Source of the DNA: CAYJLC01 sp964370735
Lineage (GTDB): Bacteria; Bacillota; Clostridia; Oscillospirales; Butyricicoccaceae
Direction of reading: 5' to 3'
DNA length: 52,776 nt
Assembly: GCA_964370735.1 (NCBI GenBank)
Contig: CAYJLC010000010.1
Span: forward strand, 1-52,776
Below the pieces are notes generated by a model. That model did no database searches. It was not told where the DNA came from and saw only the letters and a list, made by a program, of their open reading frames with translations. Of the stretch, positions 40,157 to 48,648 are shown piece by piece. Numbering within the stretch: position 1 is the stretch's first letter; every line of letters starts with the position of its first letter. The position numbers and the translations under genes are program-made.

Positions 40157-42763
40157 TTAATCTCTGCCGTAGTAAGCGCGAAGATACATTTCTTTCATTT
40201 CTTTCATTAATGGGTAACGAGGGTTTGCACCAGTACACTGATCGTCAAACGCTTGCTCAACCATGTCATCAAGTCTGTCTAAGAAATCTTTTTCGTCGAT
40301 ACCGTATTCTTTGATAGTAGCTTTAATTCCAACTTTTTCTCTTAACTCGCCAAATAAAGTGATGAAGCTTTCCATTTTGTCAGCATCAGATTTACCTTTT
40401 AAGCCTAAGAAATCAGCGATTTCAGCATATCTTTCAAGAGTATGTGGGTGGTCGTATTGAGAGAATGCACCCATTTTTGTTGGAGCTTCAGAAGCGTTGA
40501 AACGGATTACTTCTTCAAGCATAATTGCATTTGCAACACCGTGAGGTAAGTGGTGGAAAGCACCTAATTTATGTGCCATTGAGTGACAAATACCTAGGAA
40601 TGCGTTAGCGAAAGCCATACCAGCCATAGTTGCAGCATTAGCCATTTTTTCTCTAGCTTTGATATCTTGACCATTGTCGTAAGCTTTTGGTAGGTATTCA
40701 AAGATGTTTTTAAGAGAAGTTAGAGCTAAACCGTCTGTGTAGTCAGTAGCAAGCATAGAAGCATAAGCCTCAACTGCGTGAGTTACAGCATCGATACCAG
40801 ATGCAGCTGTTAAGCCTTTTGGAGCATCCATCATCATGTCACAGTCAACGATTGCCATGTGTGGCATAAGTTCGTAGTCAGCAAGTGGGTATTTAACACC
40901 AGTTGTTTCATCAGTGATAACTGCGAAAGGAGTAACCTCAGAACCAGTACCAGCAGTTGTTGGAACAGCGATAAAGTAAGCTTTTTCGCCCATTTTAGGG
41001 AAGTTGTAAACTCTTTTTCTGATATCCATGAAACGCATAGCCATATCTAAGAAGTCAGCTTCTGGGTGCTCGTACATAACCCACATGATTTTAGCAGCAT
41101 CCATTGCAGAACCACCACCAACAGCGATGATACAGTCAGGATCGAAAGCACGCATAGCTTCAGCACCAGCTTTTGCACAAGCTAGAGATGGGTCTGGCTC
41201 AACATCAAAGAAAGTAGTGTGTTTGATGCCCATGCAATCTAATTTATCTGTAACAGCTTTAGTGTAGCCGTTTTTATATAAGAAGTTATCAGTTACGATA
41301 AATACTCTTTCTTTTTTAACGATGTCTTTTAATTCATCTAAAGCAACGTTTAAAGCACCTCTTTTGATGTAAACTTTATCTGGAGTTCTGAACCAAAGCA
41401 TATTTTCTCTCCTTTCGGCAACTGTTTTAATATTAACTAGATGTTTAACACCTACGTTTTCAGATACAGAGTTTCCACCCCAAGATCCACAACCTAGAGT
41501 TAAAGACGGAGCAAGTCCGAAGTTATATAAGTCACCGATACCACCGTGTGCTGATGGAGTATTGATTACAATACGACAAGCTTTCATTTTGTGTTGGAAA
41601 GCGTTTAATTTTTCTTGTTCAGCAGATACGTTGATGTATAAAGAAGCAGTATGTCCGTAACCACCGTCTTTTACAAGAGTATCAGCTTTGTCTAAAGCTT
41701 CGTCGAAAGATTTAACTTTGTACATAGCTAGAACTGGAGATAATTTTTCGTGTGCAAATTCTTCAGCTAAATCAACGCTGTCAACTTCACCGATTAGGAT
41801 TTTTGCAGTTTCAGGAACATCAACACCAGCTAAAGCAGCGATAGTGTGAGCTGATTGACCAACGATTTTCGCATTTAATGCACCGTTAATGATAATTGTT
41901 TTACGAACTTTTTCAACTTCGTCGCCTTTAAGGAAGTAACATCCTCTTAAAGCGAATTCTTTTTTAACTTTATCGTAAATGTCAGACATTACTAAAGTTG
42001 ATTGCTCAGAAGCACAGATCATACCATTATCAAATGTTTTTGAAACGATGATTGAACTTACAGCAAGTTTAATATCAGCAGAGCTGTCGATGATTGCAGG
42101 AGTATTACCAGCACCAACACCTAGAGCAGGTTTACCACTAGAGTAAGCAGCTTTAACCATTCCAGGACCACCTGTTGCAAGGATAGTATCAGACTCACGC
42201 ATGATCATATTAGTCATTTCTAAAGAAGGAACGTCAACCCAGTCGATGATGCCTTCAGGAGCACCAGCAGCAACAGCAGCTTCTAAAACGATTTTAGCAG
42301 CTTCGATAGTACAGCCTTTTGCACGTGGGTGAGGTGAAATGATGATACCATTTCTTGTTTTTAAAGCAAGTAAAGTTTTGAAGATAGCAGTTGAAGTTGG
42401 GTTTGTAGTTGGGATAACAGCTCCGATTAAACCGATAGGTTCAGCGATTTTAGTGATACCAACTGATTTGTTTTCTTCAACAACACCACAAGTTTTAACG
42501 TCTTTATAAGCATTGTAGATGTATTCAGCAGCGTAGTTGTTTTTGATAACTTTATCCTCAACAATACCCATACCAGTTTCTTCTACGGCAAATTTTGCAA
42601 GTGGAATTCTTGCTTTGTTTGCAGCCATAGCCGCCGCCTTAAAGATTGCGTCTACTTGTTCTTGAGTATAAGTAGCAAAGATAGCTTGTGCTTCTTTTAC
42701 TCTTGCGATTGCTTTTTCTAAAGCTTCCACGCCATCAACAAAGATGTATTTTTCGTTACTCAT
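40157..42763 (-). CDS. adhE: Bifunctional acetaldehyde-CoA/alcohol dehydrogenase
   Basis: An 868-residue fusion reducing acetyl-CoA to acetaldehyde and then ethanol, regenerating NAD+. The N-terminal aldehyde dehydrogenase has the catalytic Cys250 in TFDNGMICASEQS and the nucleotide loop GLIGAVIPTTNPT. The C-terminal iron-dependent alcohol dehydrogenase starts near 455: AVGGGSAMDAAKIMW binds NAD, and iron ligands lie in GIDAVTHAVEAYAS, CHSMAHKLGAFHHLPHG. Length is typical of spirosome-forming AdhE. It is a single-gene transcript under a Rex-type operator. Codon use looks like that of a highly expressed gene, with few rare codons. Confidence 0.98.
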   Translation of the reverse strand: MSNEKYIFVDGVEALEKAIARVKEAQAIFATYTQEQVDAIFKAAAMAANKARIPLAKFAVEETGMGIVEDKVIKNNYAAEYIYNAYKDVKTCGVVEENKSVGITKIAEPIGLIGAVIPTTNPTSTAIFKTLLALKTRNGIIISPHPRAKGCTIEAAKIVLEAAVAAGAPEGIIDWVDVPSLEMTNMIMRESDTILATGGPGMVKAAYSSGKPALGVGAGNTPAIIDSSADIKLAVSSIIVSKTFDNGMICASEQSTLVMSDIYDKVKKEFALRGCYFLKGDEVEKVRKTIIINGALNAKIVGQSAHTIAALAGVDVPETAKILIGEVDSVDLAEEFAHEKLSPVLAMYKVKSFDEALDKADTLVKDGGYGHTASLYINVSAEQEKLNAFQHKMKACRIVINTPSAHGGIGDLYNFGLAPSLTLGCGSWGGNSVSENVGVKHLVNIKTVAERRENMLWFRTPDKVYIKRGALNVALDELKDIVKKERVFIVTDNFLYKNGYTKAVTDKLDCMGIKHTTFFDVEPDPSLACAKAGAEAMRAFDPDCIIAVGGGSAMDAAKIMWVMYEHPEADFLDMAMRFMDIRKRVYNFPKMGEKAYFIAVPTTAGTGSEVTPFAVITDETTGVKYPLADYELMPHMAIVDCDMMMDAPKGLTAASGIDAVTHAVEAYASMLATDYTDGLALTSLKNIFEYLPKAYDNGQDIKAREKMANAATMAGMAFANAFLGICHSMAHKLGAFHHLPHGVANAIMLEEVIRFNASEAPTKMGAFSQYDHPHTLERYAEIADFLGLKGKSDADKMESFITLFGELREKVGIKATIKEYGIDEKDFLDRLDDMVEQAFDDQCTGANPRYPLMKEMKEMYLRAYYGRD

Positions 42764-42828
42764 TTTAGATTCTCCTTCTTTTTCTTCGTATTTAAAATTA
42801 TTATTGCCTAAAGATTTGTTTTTTAATC

Positions 42829-42866
42829 TTGTTAATATTTTAACATACTTACTTTAGTATTGTCAA
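42829..42866 (-). promoter_or_regulatory. adhE promoter with Rex operator
   Basis: On the minus strand TTGACA (42861-42866) and TAAAAT (42837-42842) are 18 bp apart. The plus-strand sequence TTGTTAATATTTTAACAT (42829-42846) matches the Rex consensus TTGTTAANNNNTTAACAA at all fixed positions but the last. It covers the -10 box, so Rex bound at low NADH/NAD+ would block transcription. Confidence 0.88.
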
Positions 42867-42947
42867 ACATTAAAAGTACAGTTTTGTAAATTTTGAATGA
42901 TTGCATAAGATTTAAAAGAGAAATTGTTATTTTTTTGTCAATATGTA

Positions 42948-43529
42948 TTAAAGACCTAAAGCTTTTTTTGCTAAAATGTCTGCAATATCGTTATATTTAT
43001 CGCCAGAGTGGCTTTTTACCTTGACAAATTTTACCTGTAAAACATCTTTAATGCTGTCGTAATATTGTTTATAGGCACGAGTTCCATCTTTGTTTGTTTT
43101 CCATTCGTTTAAACACCATTTCGAAACACCTTCGTAATCGTGATATATAATTATGCTTTCTATATTATTAGAAACAGCATAGCGCATAGCGATTTCAGAA
43201 CCTTTGATTTCGCCGGCAACATTTCGCATATCTTTGAGCTCATCGTCAAATTTTTCGCAAAATTCAATTTCATTTTCACCGTCTAATATAATAACTCCGT
43301 AAGAGTATTCGCCGGTTTTAACATTATAGCTACCGTCAACATATGCTTTCACGCCAGAAATGTCGACAAATTCTTTTTGTGCGTCACCATTTATAAATGC
43401 CTCTGCGTCTTCTTTTTTAGTAAAACTCTTATAGACTGCGCCTGAGAAACCAGTGACTTGTTTTTTGCACTCGTCCCACGTGTTAAAAATACCTGTTTGT
43501 TTACCTTTTTTTACTGCGTAAAATTTCAT
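42948..43529 (-). CDS. rnhA: Ribonuclease HI with N-terminal hybrid-binding domain
   Basis: A 193-residue enzyme that cuts RNA in RNA-DNA hybrids. Residues 1-48 (MKFYAVKKGKQTGIFNTWDECKKQV) are the small hybrid-binding (viroplasmin-like) domain also found in eukaryotic RNase H1. The catalytic domain has D65 (YVDGSYN), E107 (NVAGEIKGSEIA), D131 (YHDYEGVSKW), H174 (KVKSHSGDKYND) and D184. This fused type is common in Firmicutes. It starts behind CGGAGG, has its own promoter, and shows no clear terminator in 42870-42947. Confidence 0.93.
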   Translation of the reverse strand: MKFYAVKKGKQTGIFNTWDECKKQVTGFSGAVYKSFTKKEDAEAFINGDAQKEFVDISGVKAYVDGSYNVKTGEYSYGVIILDGENEIEFCEKFDDELKDMRNVAGEIKGSEIAMRYAVSNNIESIIIYHDYEGVSKWCLNEWKTNKDGTRAYKQYYDSIKDVLQVKFVKVKSHSGDKYNDIADILAKKALGL

Positions 43530-43557
43530 ATAGCCTCCGAGTTTTAAATATAGATTT

Positions 43558-43586
43558 ATTGTAACATTTTTTGAACAAAATGTAAA
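43558..43586 (-). promoter_or_regulatory. rnhA promoter
   Basis: On the minus strand TTTACA (43581-43586), 17 bp and TACAAT (43558-43563), 29 bp before the ATG. Confidence 0.6.
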
Positions 43587-43631
43587 CTAAAAATTTAAGC
43601 CTATTTTTTGTGTAAAATATGGAAATTTAGA

Positions 43632-43662
43632 AAACAAAAGAGACTGTGAAGACAGCCCCTTT
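43632..43662 (-). terminator. Terminator after S-component gene (GAGGCTGTCGC family)
   Basis: On the minus strand AAAGGGGCTGT pairs with ACAGTCTCTTT around four bases, followed by a short TTTTGTTTT tail. It is the weakest of the four similar stems. Confidence 0.7.
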
Positions 43663-43678
43663 GATATGTTGAAAAACA

Positions 43679-44290
43679 TTATATTTTGCGTGAAATCAAA
43701 ACTTTTCCTATCCCTAAAGTCAGTATTCCGGCAACAATTGCCTCTGGAACACCGGCTGTGAGTATTATTCCGCCTATAAATGAGTAAAGTGTTTCAAATG
43801 CTATATTTTTAGATACAGAATATTGCTCACCGAAGAAAAGGAATATTCCACCCATTACAAGGAAAGTATTTGTGAGTGAACCTAATACTCCTGCTAAAAT
43901 AAGTGGTAATTCGTTTCGTTTTTTATTATTTTTAAGTAATTTTGAAAGCCACATATAGACAAAATAAGCGACTACGCCTATCATAGCCCTCGGCAAAATC
44001 GCAATTACAATGCTCCATAGGTTTCCGCCAGAATAGAATGGCGAAAATACATAAGATGTCGCATTTGGGTTGAAAGTGTTGTTAAGTAGGCTTGTAATAC
44101 CGAAAACAGTGCCTAAAATAGCACCTTCTTTCCAGCCAAGATAAATTGCACCGATTATTACTGGTATGTGAATTGTTGTGCCATTGATTACTCCAAAAAT
44201 TGAAATATACCCTAGAAAAGGCACATAAGCAAGCATTAAAATAATTGCTGTAAAAATGCCGAGAAGTGCAATTTTTTTCGTTTTTTTCAT
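43679..44290 (-). CDS. ECF transporter S component, probably pantothenate
   Basis: A 203-residue, six-helix membrane protein. The block INGTTIHIPVIIGAIYLGWKEGAILGTVFGITSLLNNTFNPNATSYVFSPF is close to that of pantothenate (PanT-type) S components, with HIPVIIGA the clearest mark, but substrate assignment from sequence alone is not secure. No ATPase or EcfT gene adjoins it; the module at 45434-47909 lies 1.1 kb away on the other strand and likely energises it. The start is behind AAGGAGAAAA. No riboswitch was recognised upstream. Confidence 0.82.
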   Translation of the reverse strand: MKKTKKIALLGIFTAIILMLAYVPFLGYISIFGVINGTTIHIPVIIGAIYLGWKEGAILGTVFGITSLLNNTFNPNATSYVFSPFYSGGNLWSIVIAILPRAMIGVVAYFVYMWLSKLLKNNKKRNELPLILAGVLGSLTNTFLVMGGIFLFFGEQYSVSKNIAFETLYSFIGGIILTAGVPEAIVAGILTLGIGKVLISRKI

Positions 44291-44393
44291 ATTTTTCTCC
44301 TTGTTAAATTAAAATATTTGTTTTTATTAATGAATAATTTATGTGGATATAAGTTTAAAAACTACCAAGTTTTTTTATCTTAGGGATAAAATC

Positions 44394-44420
44394 GATAATA
44401 TTTACAGCAAAAATATTATC
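44394..44420. repeat. 10-bp inverted repeat upstream of S-component gene
   Basis: GATAATATTT (44394-44403) and AAATATTATC (44411-44420) are perfectly complementary around ACAGCAA, in the 270-bp divergent region between the S component (start 44290) and the methyltransferase (start 44561). It could be an operator for either gene. Confidence 0.5.
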
Positions 44421-44560
44421 CTATCAATAATAACACTTTATAAAAAAAACGTCAATTAATTTTTGAAAATTCTATTTAAAAACTTGCGAAAGTGTGTTAT
44501 AATATATTGTAAAATTAAAATGGATAATTATGCACATACATAATCAAACGGAGGAAAAAA

Positions 44561-45424
44561 ATGTTTGTATCAGATAAATGGAAAGATTTCGGAATTTTAG
44601 ATTGTGGCGACGGAGAAAAAGTCGAGCACTGGGGAGATTATATTCTTGTGCGTCCAGATCCACAGGCTATTTGGAAAAAATCTGACCCAAAAAAGAATTG
44701 GAAAACAGCTCACGCAGTATATAATCGTTCAAACACAGGTGGTGGCAAATGGAGCGTTAAAAACTTGCCAGAAAAATGGCAAATAAATTATCGCGATTTA
44801 ACGTTCAACATAAAGCCTATGAATTTTAAGCATACTGGGTTATTTCCAGAACAAGCTGCAAACTGGGACTTTATTATGGATAGCATTAAAGCTGCAAATC
44901 GTCCGATAAAGGTGCTGAATTTATTCGCATATACTGGTGGTGCAACCTTAGCCGCTGCTAGCGCTGGTGCAACGGTTTGTCATGTCGACGCATCTAAAGG
45001 AATGGTAAATCATGCACGCGAAAACGCGATTTCTAGTGGACTTGGTGATGCGCCTATCAGATGGATTGTCGACGATTGCAAGAAATTTGTTGAGCGCGAA
45101 GTTCGTCGTGGGAATTTTTATGACGCGATTATTATGGACCCACCTTCTTATGGCAGAGGGCCTACTGGTGAGGTTTGGAAAATTGAAGAAGATATCGCAG
45201 AGTTTTTAGAGCTTACGATGAAAGTATTGTCGAAAAAACCACTTTTTGTTATTATAAACAGCTATTCGACAGGGCTGTCTCCGTCGACTATGGGTTATAT
45301 TCTAGGTGATATTGTACTTAAAAATCACAAAGGAGTTATTGATAGCCAAGAACTAGGTCTGCCAGTAAAATCGACTGGTTTAGCACTTCCTTGTGGGAAT
45401 ACAACGAGATTTATCGCAAAATAA
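44561..45424 (+). CDS. Class I SAM-dependent methyltransferase (RlmI/RlmK-like)
   Basis: A 287-residue methyltransferase. The SAM-binding motif is VLNLFAYTGGATLAAASAGATVCHVDASKGMVNHARENA, the acidic motif IVDDCKKF, and motif IV MDPPSYGRGP, which is the D-P-P-[SAF]-[FY] form seen in nucleic-acid base methyltransferases. It resembles the catalytic half of 23S rRNA m5C/m2G enzymes without a PUA domain, so an RNA substrate is likely. It is only 9 bp ahead of ecfA1 and probably co-transcribed with the ECF-truA group. Confidence 0.87.
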   Translation: MFVSDKWKDFGILDCGDGEKVEHWGDYILVRPDPQAIWKKSDPKKNWKTAHAVYNRSNTGGGKWSVKNLPEKWQINYRDLTFNIKPMNFKHTGLFPEQAANWDFIMDSIKAANRPIKVLNLFAYTGGATLAAASAGATVCHVDASKGMVNHARENAISSGLGDAPIRWIVDDCKKFVEREVRRGNFYDAIIMDPPSYGRGPTGEVWKIEEDIAEFLELTMKVLSKKPLFVIINSYSTGLSPSTMGYILGDIVLKNHKGVIDSQELGLPVKSTGLALPCGNTTRFIAK

Positions 45425-45433
45425 GGAGAAAAT

Positions 45434-46273
45434 ATGCAAATTAAAACGGAAGATTTAAAGCATACTTATAGAACGAATGAAGAAACAGAAGTCTTTGCGC
45501 TAAAAGGCGTTTCACTTGAGTTTAATCAGGGTGAATTTATAGCAGTTTTGGGGCATAATGGTTCTGGGAAGTCTACATTTGCAAAGCATCTTAATGGGAT
45601 TTTACTTCCGACAGGTGGAACTGTTTATGTCGATAATTTAGACACAAAGAATGAAGATTTAATTTACGAAATTCGAGAGCGTTTAGGCATGGTTTTTCAA
45701 AATCCTGATAATCAACTTGTCGCAACTATCGTTGAAGAAGATATTGCATTTGCACCTGAAAATATGGGTGTACCGACAGAAGAAATCCGAAAAAGGGTAG
45801 ATGAAGCGCTAGAAACTGTCGGAATGTCGGAGTATAAAATTCATTCTACGCATAGTCTTTCTGGTGGACAAAAGCAAAGGATTGCTATTGCAGGGATTTT
45901 GGCGATGATGCCGTCTTGTATTGTTTTAGACGAGCCTACGGCGATGCTAGACCCGCATGGCAGACAAGCTGTTATGGACACGATTATAAAACTCTCTAGG
46001 GAGAAAAATATCACCATTATACTAATCACGCACCACATGAATGAAGCCGTATTAGCAGATAGGGTTGTGGTTATGAATGATGGGTTAGTTTTTTTAGATG
46101 ATACACCAGAAAAGGTATTTGTTGAAGTAGAAAAACTTAAATCTGTGGGACTTTTTGTTCCACAAACAGTAGAAATTTTGTACCACTTAAAAAATAAAGG
46201 CGCAGATATTGAAATTAATGCATTTGACGAAAAAACTTGTGCCGAGATTTTAAAAAAATATTTGGAGGGCTAG
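45434..46273 (+). CDS. ecfA1: ECF transporter ATPase EcfA1
   Basis: A 279-residue cytoplasmic ATPase of group II ECF vitamin transporters. Walker A GHNGSGKST (~38-46), Q-loop VFQNPDNQLVATIVEEDIAF, signature LSGGQKQR, Walker B CIVLDEPTAMLDP and H-loop ITHHMNEAV. The VFQNPDNQ-type Q-loop and the gene order ecfA1-ecfA2-ecfT-truA are typical. It forms a heterodimer with EcfA2 that powers toppling of shared S components. Starts behind AAGGAG. Confidence 0.96.
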   Translation: MQIKTEDLKHTYRTNEETEVFALKGVSLEFNQGEFIAVLGHNGSGKSTFAKHLNGILLPTGGTVYVDNLDTKNEDLIYEIRERLGMVFQNPDNQLVATIVEEDIAFAPENMGVPTEEIRKRVDEALETVGMSEYKIHSTHSLSGGQKQRIAIAGILAMMPSCIVLDEPTAMLDPHGRQAVMDTIIKLSREKNITIILITHHMNEAVLADRVVVMNDGLVFLDDTPEKVFVEVEKLKSVGLFVPQTVEILYHLKNKGADIEINAFDEKTCAEILKKYLEG

Positions 46274-46274
46274 A

Positions 46275-47120
46275 ATGCCTATTTTACAAGCGAAAAATTT
46301 AACACATATATATGGCGAAAATACACCTTTTAAACATATAGCACTGGAAGATGTGAATTTTTCTATCGAAAGAGGAGAAATTGTCGGAATTATGGGTCAT
46401 ACAGGCTCGGGTAAATCCACACTTATTTCGCATTTTAATGGACTTTCAAAGCCTACTTCTGGTGAGGTTTTATTTGATGGGCAAGATATTTTTAAAGATG
46501 TAAAAAAAGTTCGTTCAAAAGTTGGTTTGGTATTTCAATATCCTGAATATCAGCTTTTTGAGGAAACTATCTATAAAGACATCGCATTTGGTCCGAAAAA
46601 TATGGATTTAGAAGATAAAGAAATAGAAAAATGTGTCTATGAGGCAATGGAATTTGTTAATTTAGATAAAAGCATTATGGAAAAATCTCCGTTTGAACTT
46701 TCTGGAGGTCAAAAAAGACGCGTTGCTATTGCTGGTGTTATTGCAATGTCGCCAGAGGTTTTGGTTTTAGATGAGCCGACGGCAGGTTTAGACCCGAAAA
46801 GTCGTGACGAAATTTTAGGTCATATTTTAAATTATCATAAAGAAAAAAATGCGAGTATTGTATTTGTTACGCATAGTATGGAAGATTTAGCGACGACTGT
46901 TGATAGAATTTATGTTATGAACAAAGGCAAAAATGTTCTTGATGATACTCCAGCTAATGTATTTTCAAAAGCTGAGTATTTATTAAGTATAGGACTTTCT
47001 GTGCCACAAATAACAAAGGTTTTTATGGAGCTTCGCTCGCTTGGTGTAGATGTCGACTCCGATGTTTATACTGTTAAATACGCATTAAATCTCATAATGC
47101 AAAAGAAAGGTGGGATTTAG
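46275..47120 (+). CDS. ecfA2: ECF transporter ATPase EcfA2
   Basis: A 281-residue partner of EcfA1: Walker A GHTGSGKST, Q-loop VFQYPEYQLFEETIYKDIAF (the Y-P-E-Y-Q-L-F form marks EcfA2), signature LSGGQKRR, Walker B VLVLDEPTAGLDP and H-loop VTHSMEDLA. Its start follows the ecfA1 stop by one base and its GGAGG lies in the ecfA1 end, so expression is coupled. The next gene begins directly after its stop. Confidence 0.96.
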   Translation: MPILQAKNLTHIYGENTPFKHIALEDVNFSIERGEIVGIMGHTGSGKSTLISHFNGLSKPTSGEVLFDGQDIFKDVKKVRSKVGLVFQYPEYQLFEETIYKDIAFGPKNMDLEDKEIEKCVYEAMEFVNLDKSIMEKSPFELSGGQKRRVAIAGVIAMSPEVLVLDEPTAGLDPKSRDEILGHILNYHKEKNASIVFVTHSMEDLATTVDRIYVMNKGKNVLDDTPANVFSKAEYLLSIGLSVPQITKVFMELRSLGVDVDSDVYTVKYALNLIMQKKGGI

Positions 47121-47909
47121 ATGCTAAAAGATATTACTTTGGGTCAGTTTTTTCCTGGTAATTCAATTTTGCATAGGTTAGACCCTAGAACAAAGATTAT
47201 TACGGTATTTTTATATATTATATCGTTATTTTTAATGAATGGAATAGTTGGATATTCTATTGCAACGACTTTTGTATTAATGTGTATTGCGATTTCGAAA
47301 ATTTCATTTAAAACGGTGCTTAAATCGTTAAAACCAATAATTGCAATTGTAATTTTTACATCGATACTAAATATATTCTATACTGAAGGAACTCCGATTT
47401 TTTCATGGTGGATTTTGGCACCGACTTATGAGGGGTTGATACTTGCAGGATACATGGTTTGGAGGATAATTCTTCTAATTGCTGGAAGTTCTCTCCTAAC
47501 TTACACAACTTCTCCAATTTTGCTAACAGATGGCATAGAAAACCTTCTTAAACCACTTAAAGCCATCAAATTTCCAGCACATGAATTTGCTATGATGATG
47601 ACAATAGCGCTAAGGTTTATTCCGACTTTGATAGAGGAAACAGAAAAAATTATTAATGCACAAAAAGCAAGAGGTGCAGATTTTGAAAGCGGGAATATTT
47701 TTAAACGCGCGAAAGCGTTAATCCCTATTTTAATACCACTTTTTGTGTCATCATTAAGACGTGCAGACGAGCTTGCGACTGCAATGGAATGTAGGCTATA
47801 TAAAGGTGATGTTGGTAGAACAAGATTGAAAGTTTTGAAATATAAAAAAGTAGATTTTTTAACATTTGTATCGACAATTTTAATATTTAGTGCTATAATT
47901 TTATTATGA
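47121..47909 (+). CDS. ecfT: ECF transporter transmembrane protein EcfT
   Basis: A 262-residue scaffold that couples the ATPases to S components. It opens with GQFFPGNSILHRLDPRTKI, has four or five membrane helices, and carries the two coupling-helix motifs INAQKARGADFESG (ARG) and ATAMECRLYKG (E-C-R in the second position, a common variant). No spare gap separates it from ecfA2, and it overlaps truA by four bases. Confidence 0.96.
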   Translation: MLKDITLGQFFPGNSILHRLDPRTKIITVFLYIISLFLMNGIVGYSIATTFVLMCIAISKISFKTVLKSLKPIIAIVIFTSILNIFYTEGTPIFSWWILAPTYEGLILAGYMVWRIILLIAGSSLLTYTTSPILLTDGIENLLKPLKAIKFPAHEFAMMMTIALRFIPTLIEETEKIINAQKARGADFESGNIFKRAKALIPILIPLFVSSLRRADELATAMECRLYKGDVGRTRLKVLKYKKVDFLTFVSTILIFSAIILL

Positions 47910-48640
47910 GGAATATTAAAATTACATTTAGTTTCGATGGTAGCGATTTTCATGGTTATCAAATTCAGCCAAATGCACATACTATCGAAAGCGAAATTAC
48001 AAATGCATTAATGAAAATTACAAAGGAAGACATTAAACTTATCGGTTGTGGTAGGACAGATGCTGGAGTGCATGCTTTAAAATATATCGCAAATTTTAAA
48101 ACAAACTCCAAAATCACATGCGACAAATTGCCGATTGCCTTAAATTCAAATATTTCAGACACGATTTCGATAAGTCTTGCAGAAGATGTTTCGGAAGATT
48201 TTCATTCAAGGTATTGCGTTTTGAAAAAAACTTATGTCTATCGCATCCATAATTCGAAGATTAGGCAACCATTCATAGACAAATACGTCTATAAATATGG
48301 TGGGGAGCTAGATTTTGAACTTATGAAGCAGGCATCAAAGGAATTTATAGGCACACATGATTTTTCGTCACATAAGTCGCTAGGCACTGAAACGAAAACC
48401 TCTGTTCGAACAATGTTTGATTGCAATATTGAAAAAATAGGGGATATCATCGAAATTACAATGACGGCAGATGGTTTTTTGTATAATATGGCAAGAACTA
48501 TCGCAGGAACTATTCTATTTTGTGGACAAAAAAAGATAAACCCTAATGACATCGCGTTTATCTTGGAAAATAAGGATAGAAAACTTTCGGGTCCAACTTT
48601 GCAAGCAAAGGGACTTTTTATGAAAGATATTGAATATTAA
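47906..48640 (+). CDS. truA: tRNA pseudouridine(38-40) synthase TruA
   Basis: A 244-residue enzyme that isomerises U38-U40 in tRNA anticodon arms. The catalytic Asp52 is in CGRTDAGVHAL, preceded by FSFDGSDFHGYQIQPNAHTIESEI; later blocks FIGTHDFSSHKS, DGFLYNMARTIAGTIL and the C-terminal LSGPTLQAKGLFM agree with the family. Four-base overlap with ecfT. Its place behind the ECF genes is conserved across Firmicutes and has no known functional logic. Confidence 0.97.
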   Translation: MRNIKITFSFDGSDFHGYQIQPNAHTIESEITNALMKITKEDIKLIGCGRTDAGVHALKYIANFKTNSKITCDKLPIALNSNISDTISISLAEDVSEDFHSRYCVLKKTYVYRIHNSKIRQPFIDKYVYKYGGELDFELMKQASKEFIGTHDFSSHKSLGTETKTSVRTMFDCNIEKIGDIIEITMTADGFLYNMARTIAGTILFCGQKKINPNDIAFILENKDRKLSGPTLQAKGLFMKDIEY

Positions 48641-48648
48641 GGTGAGAA

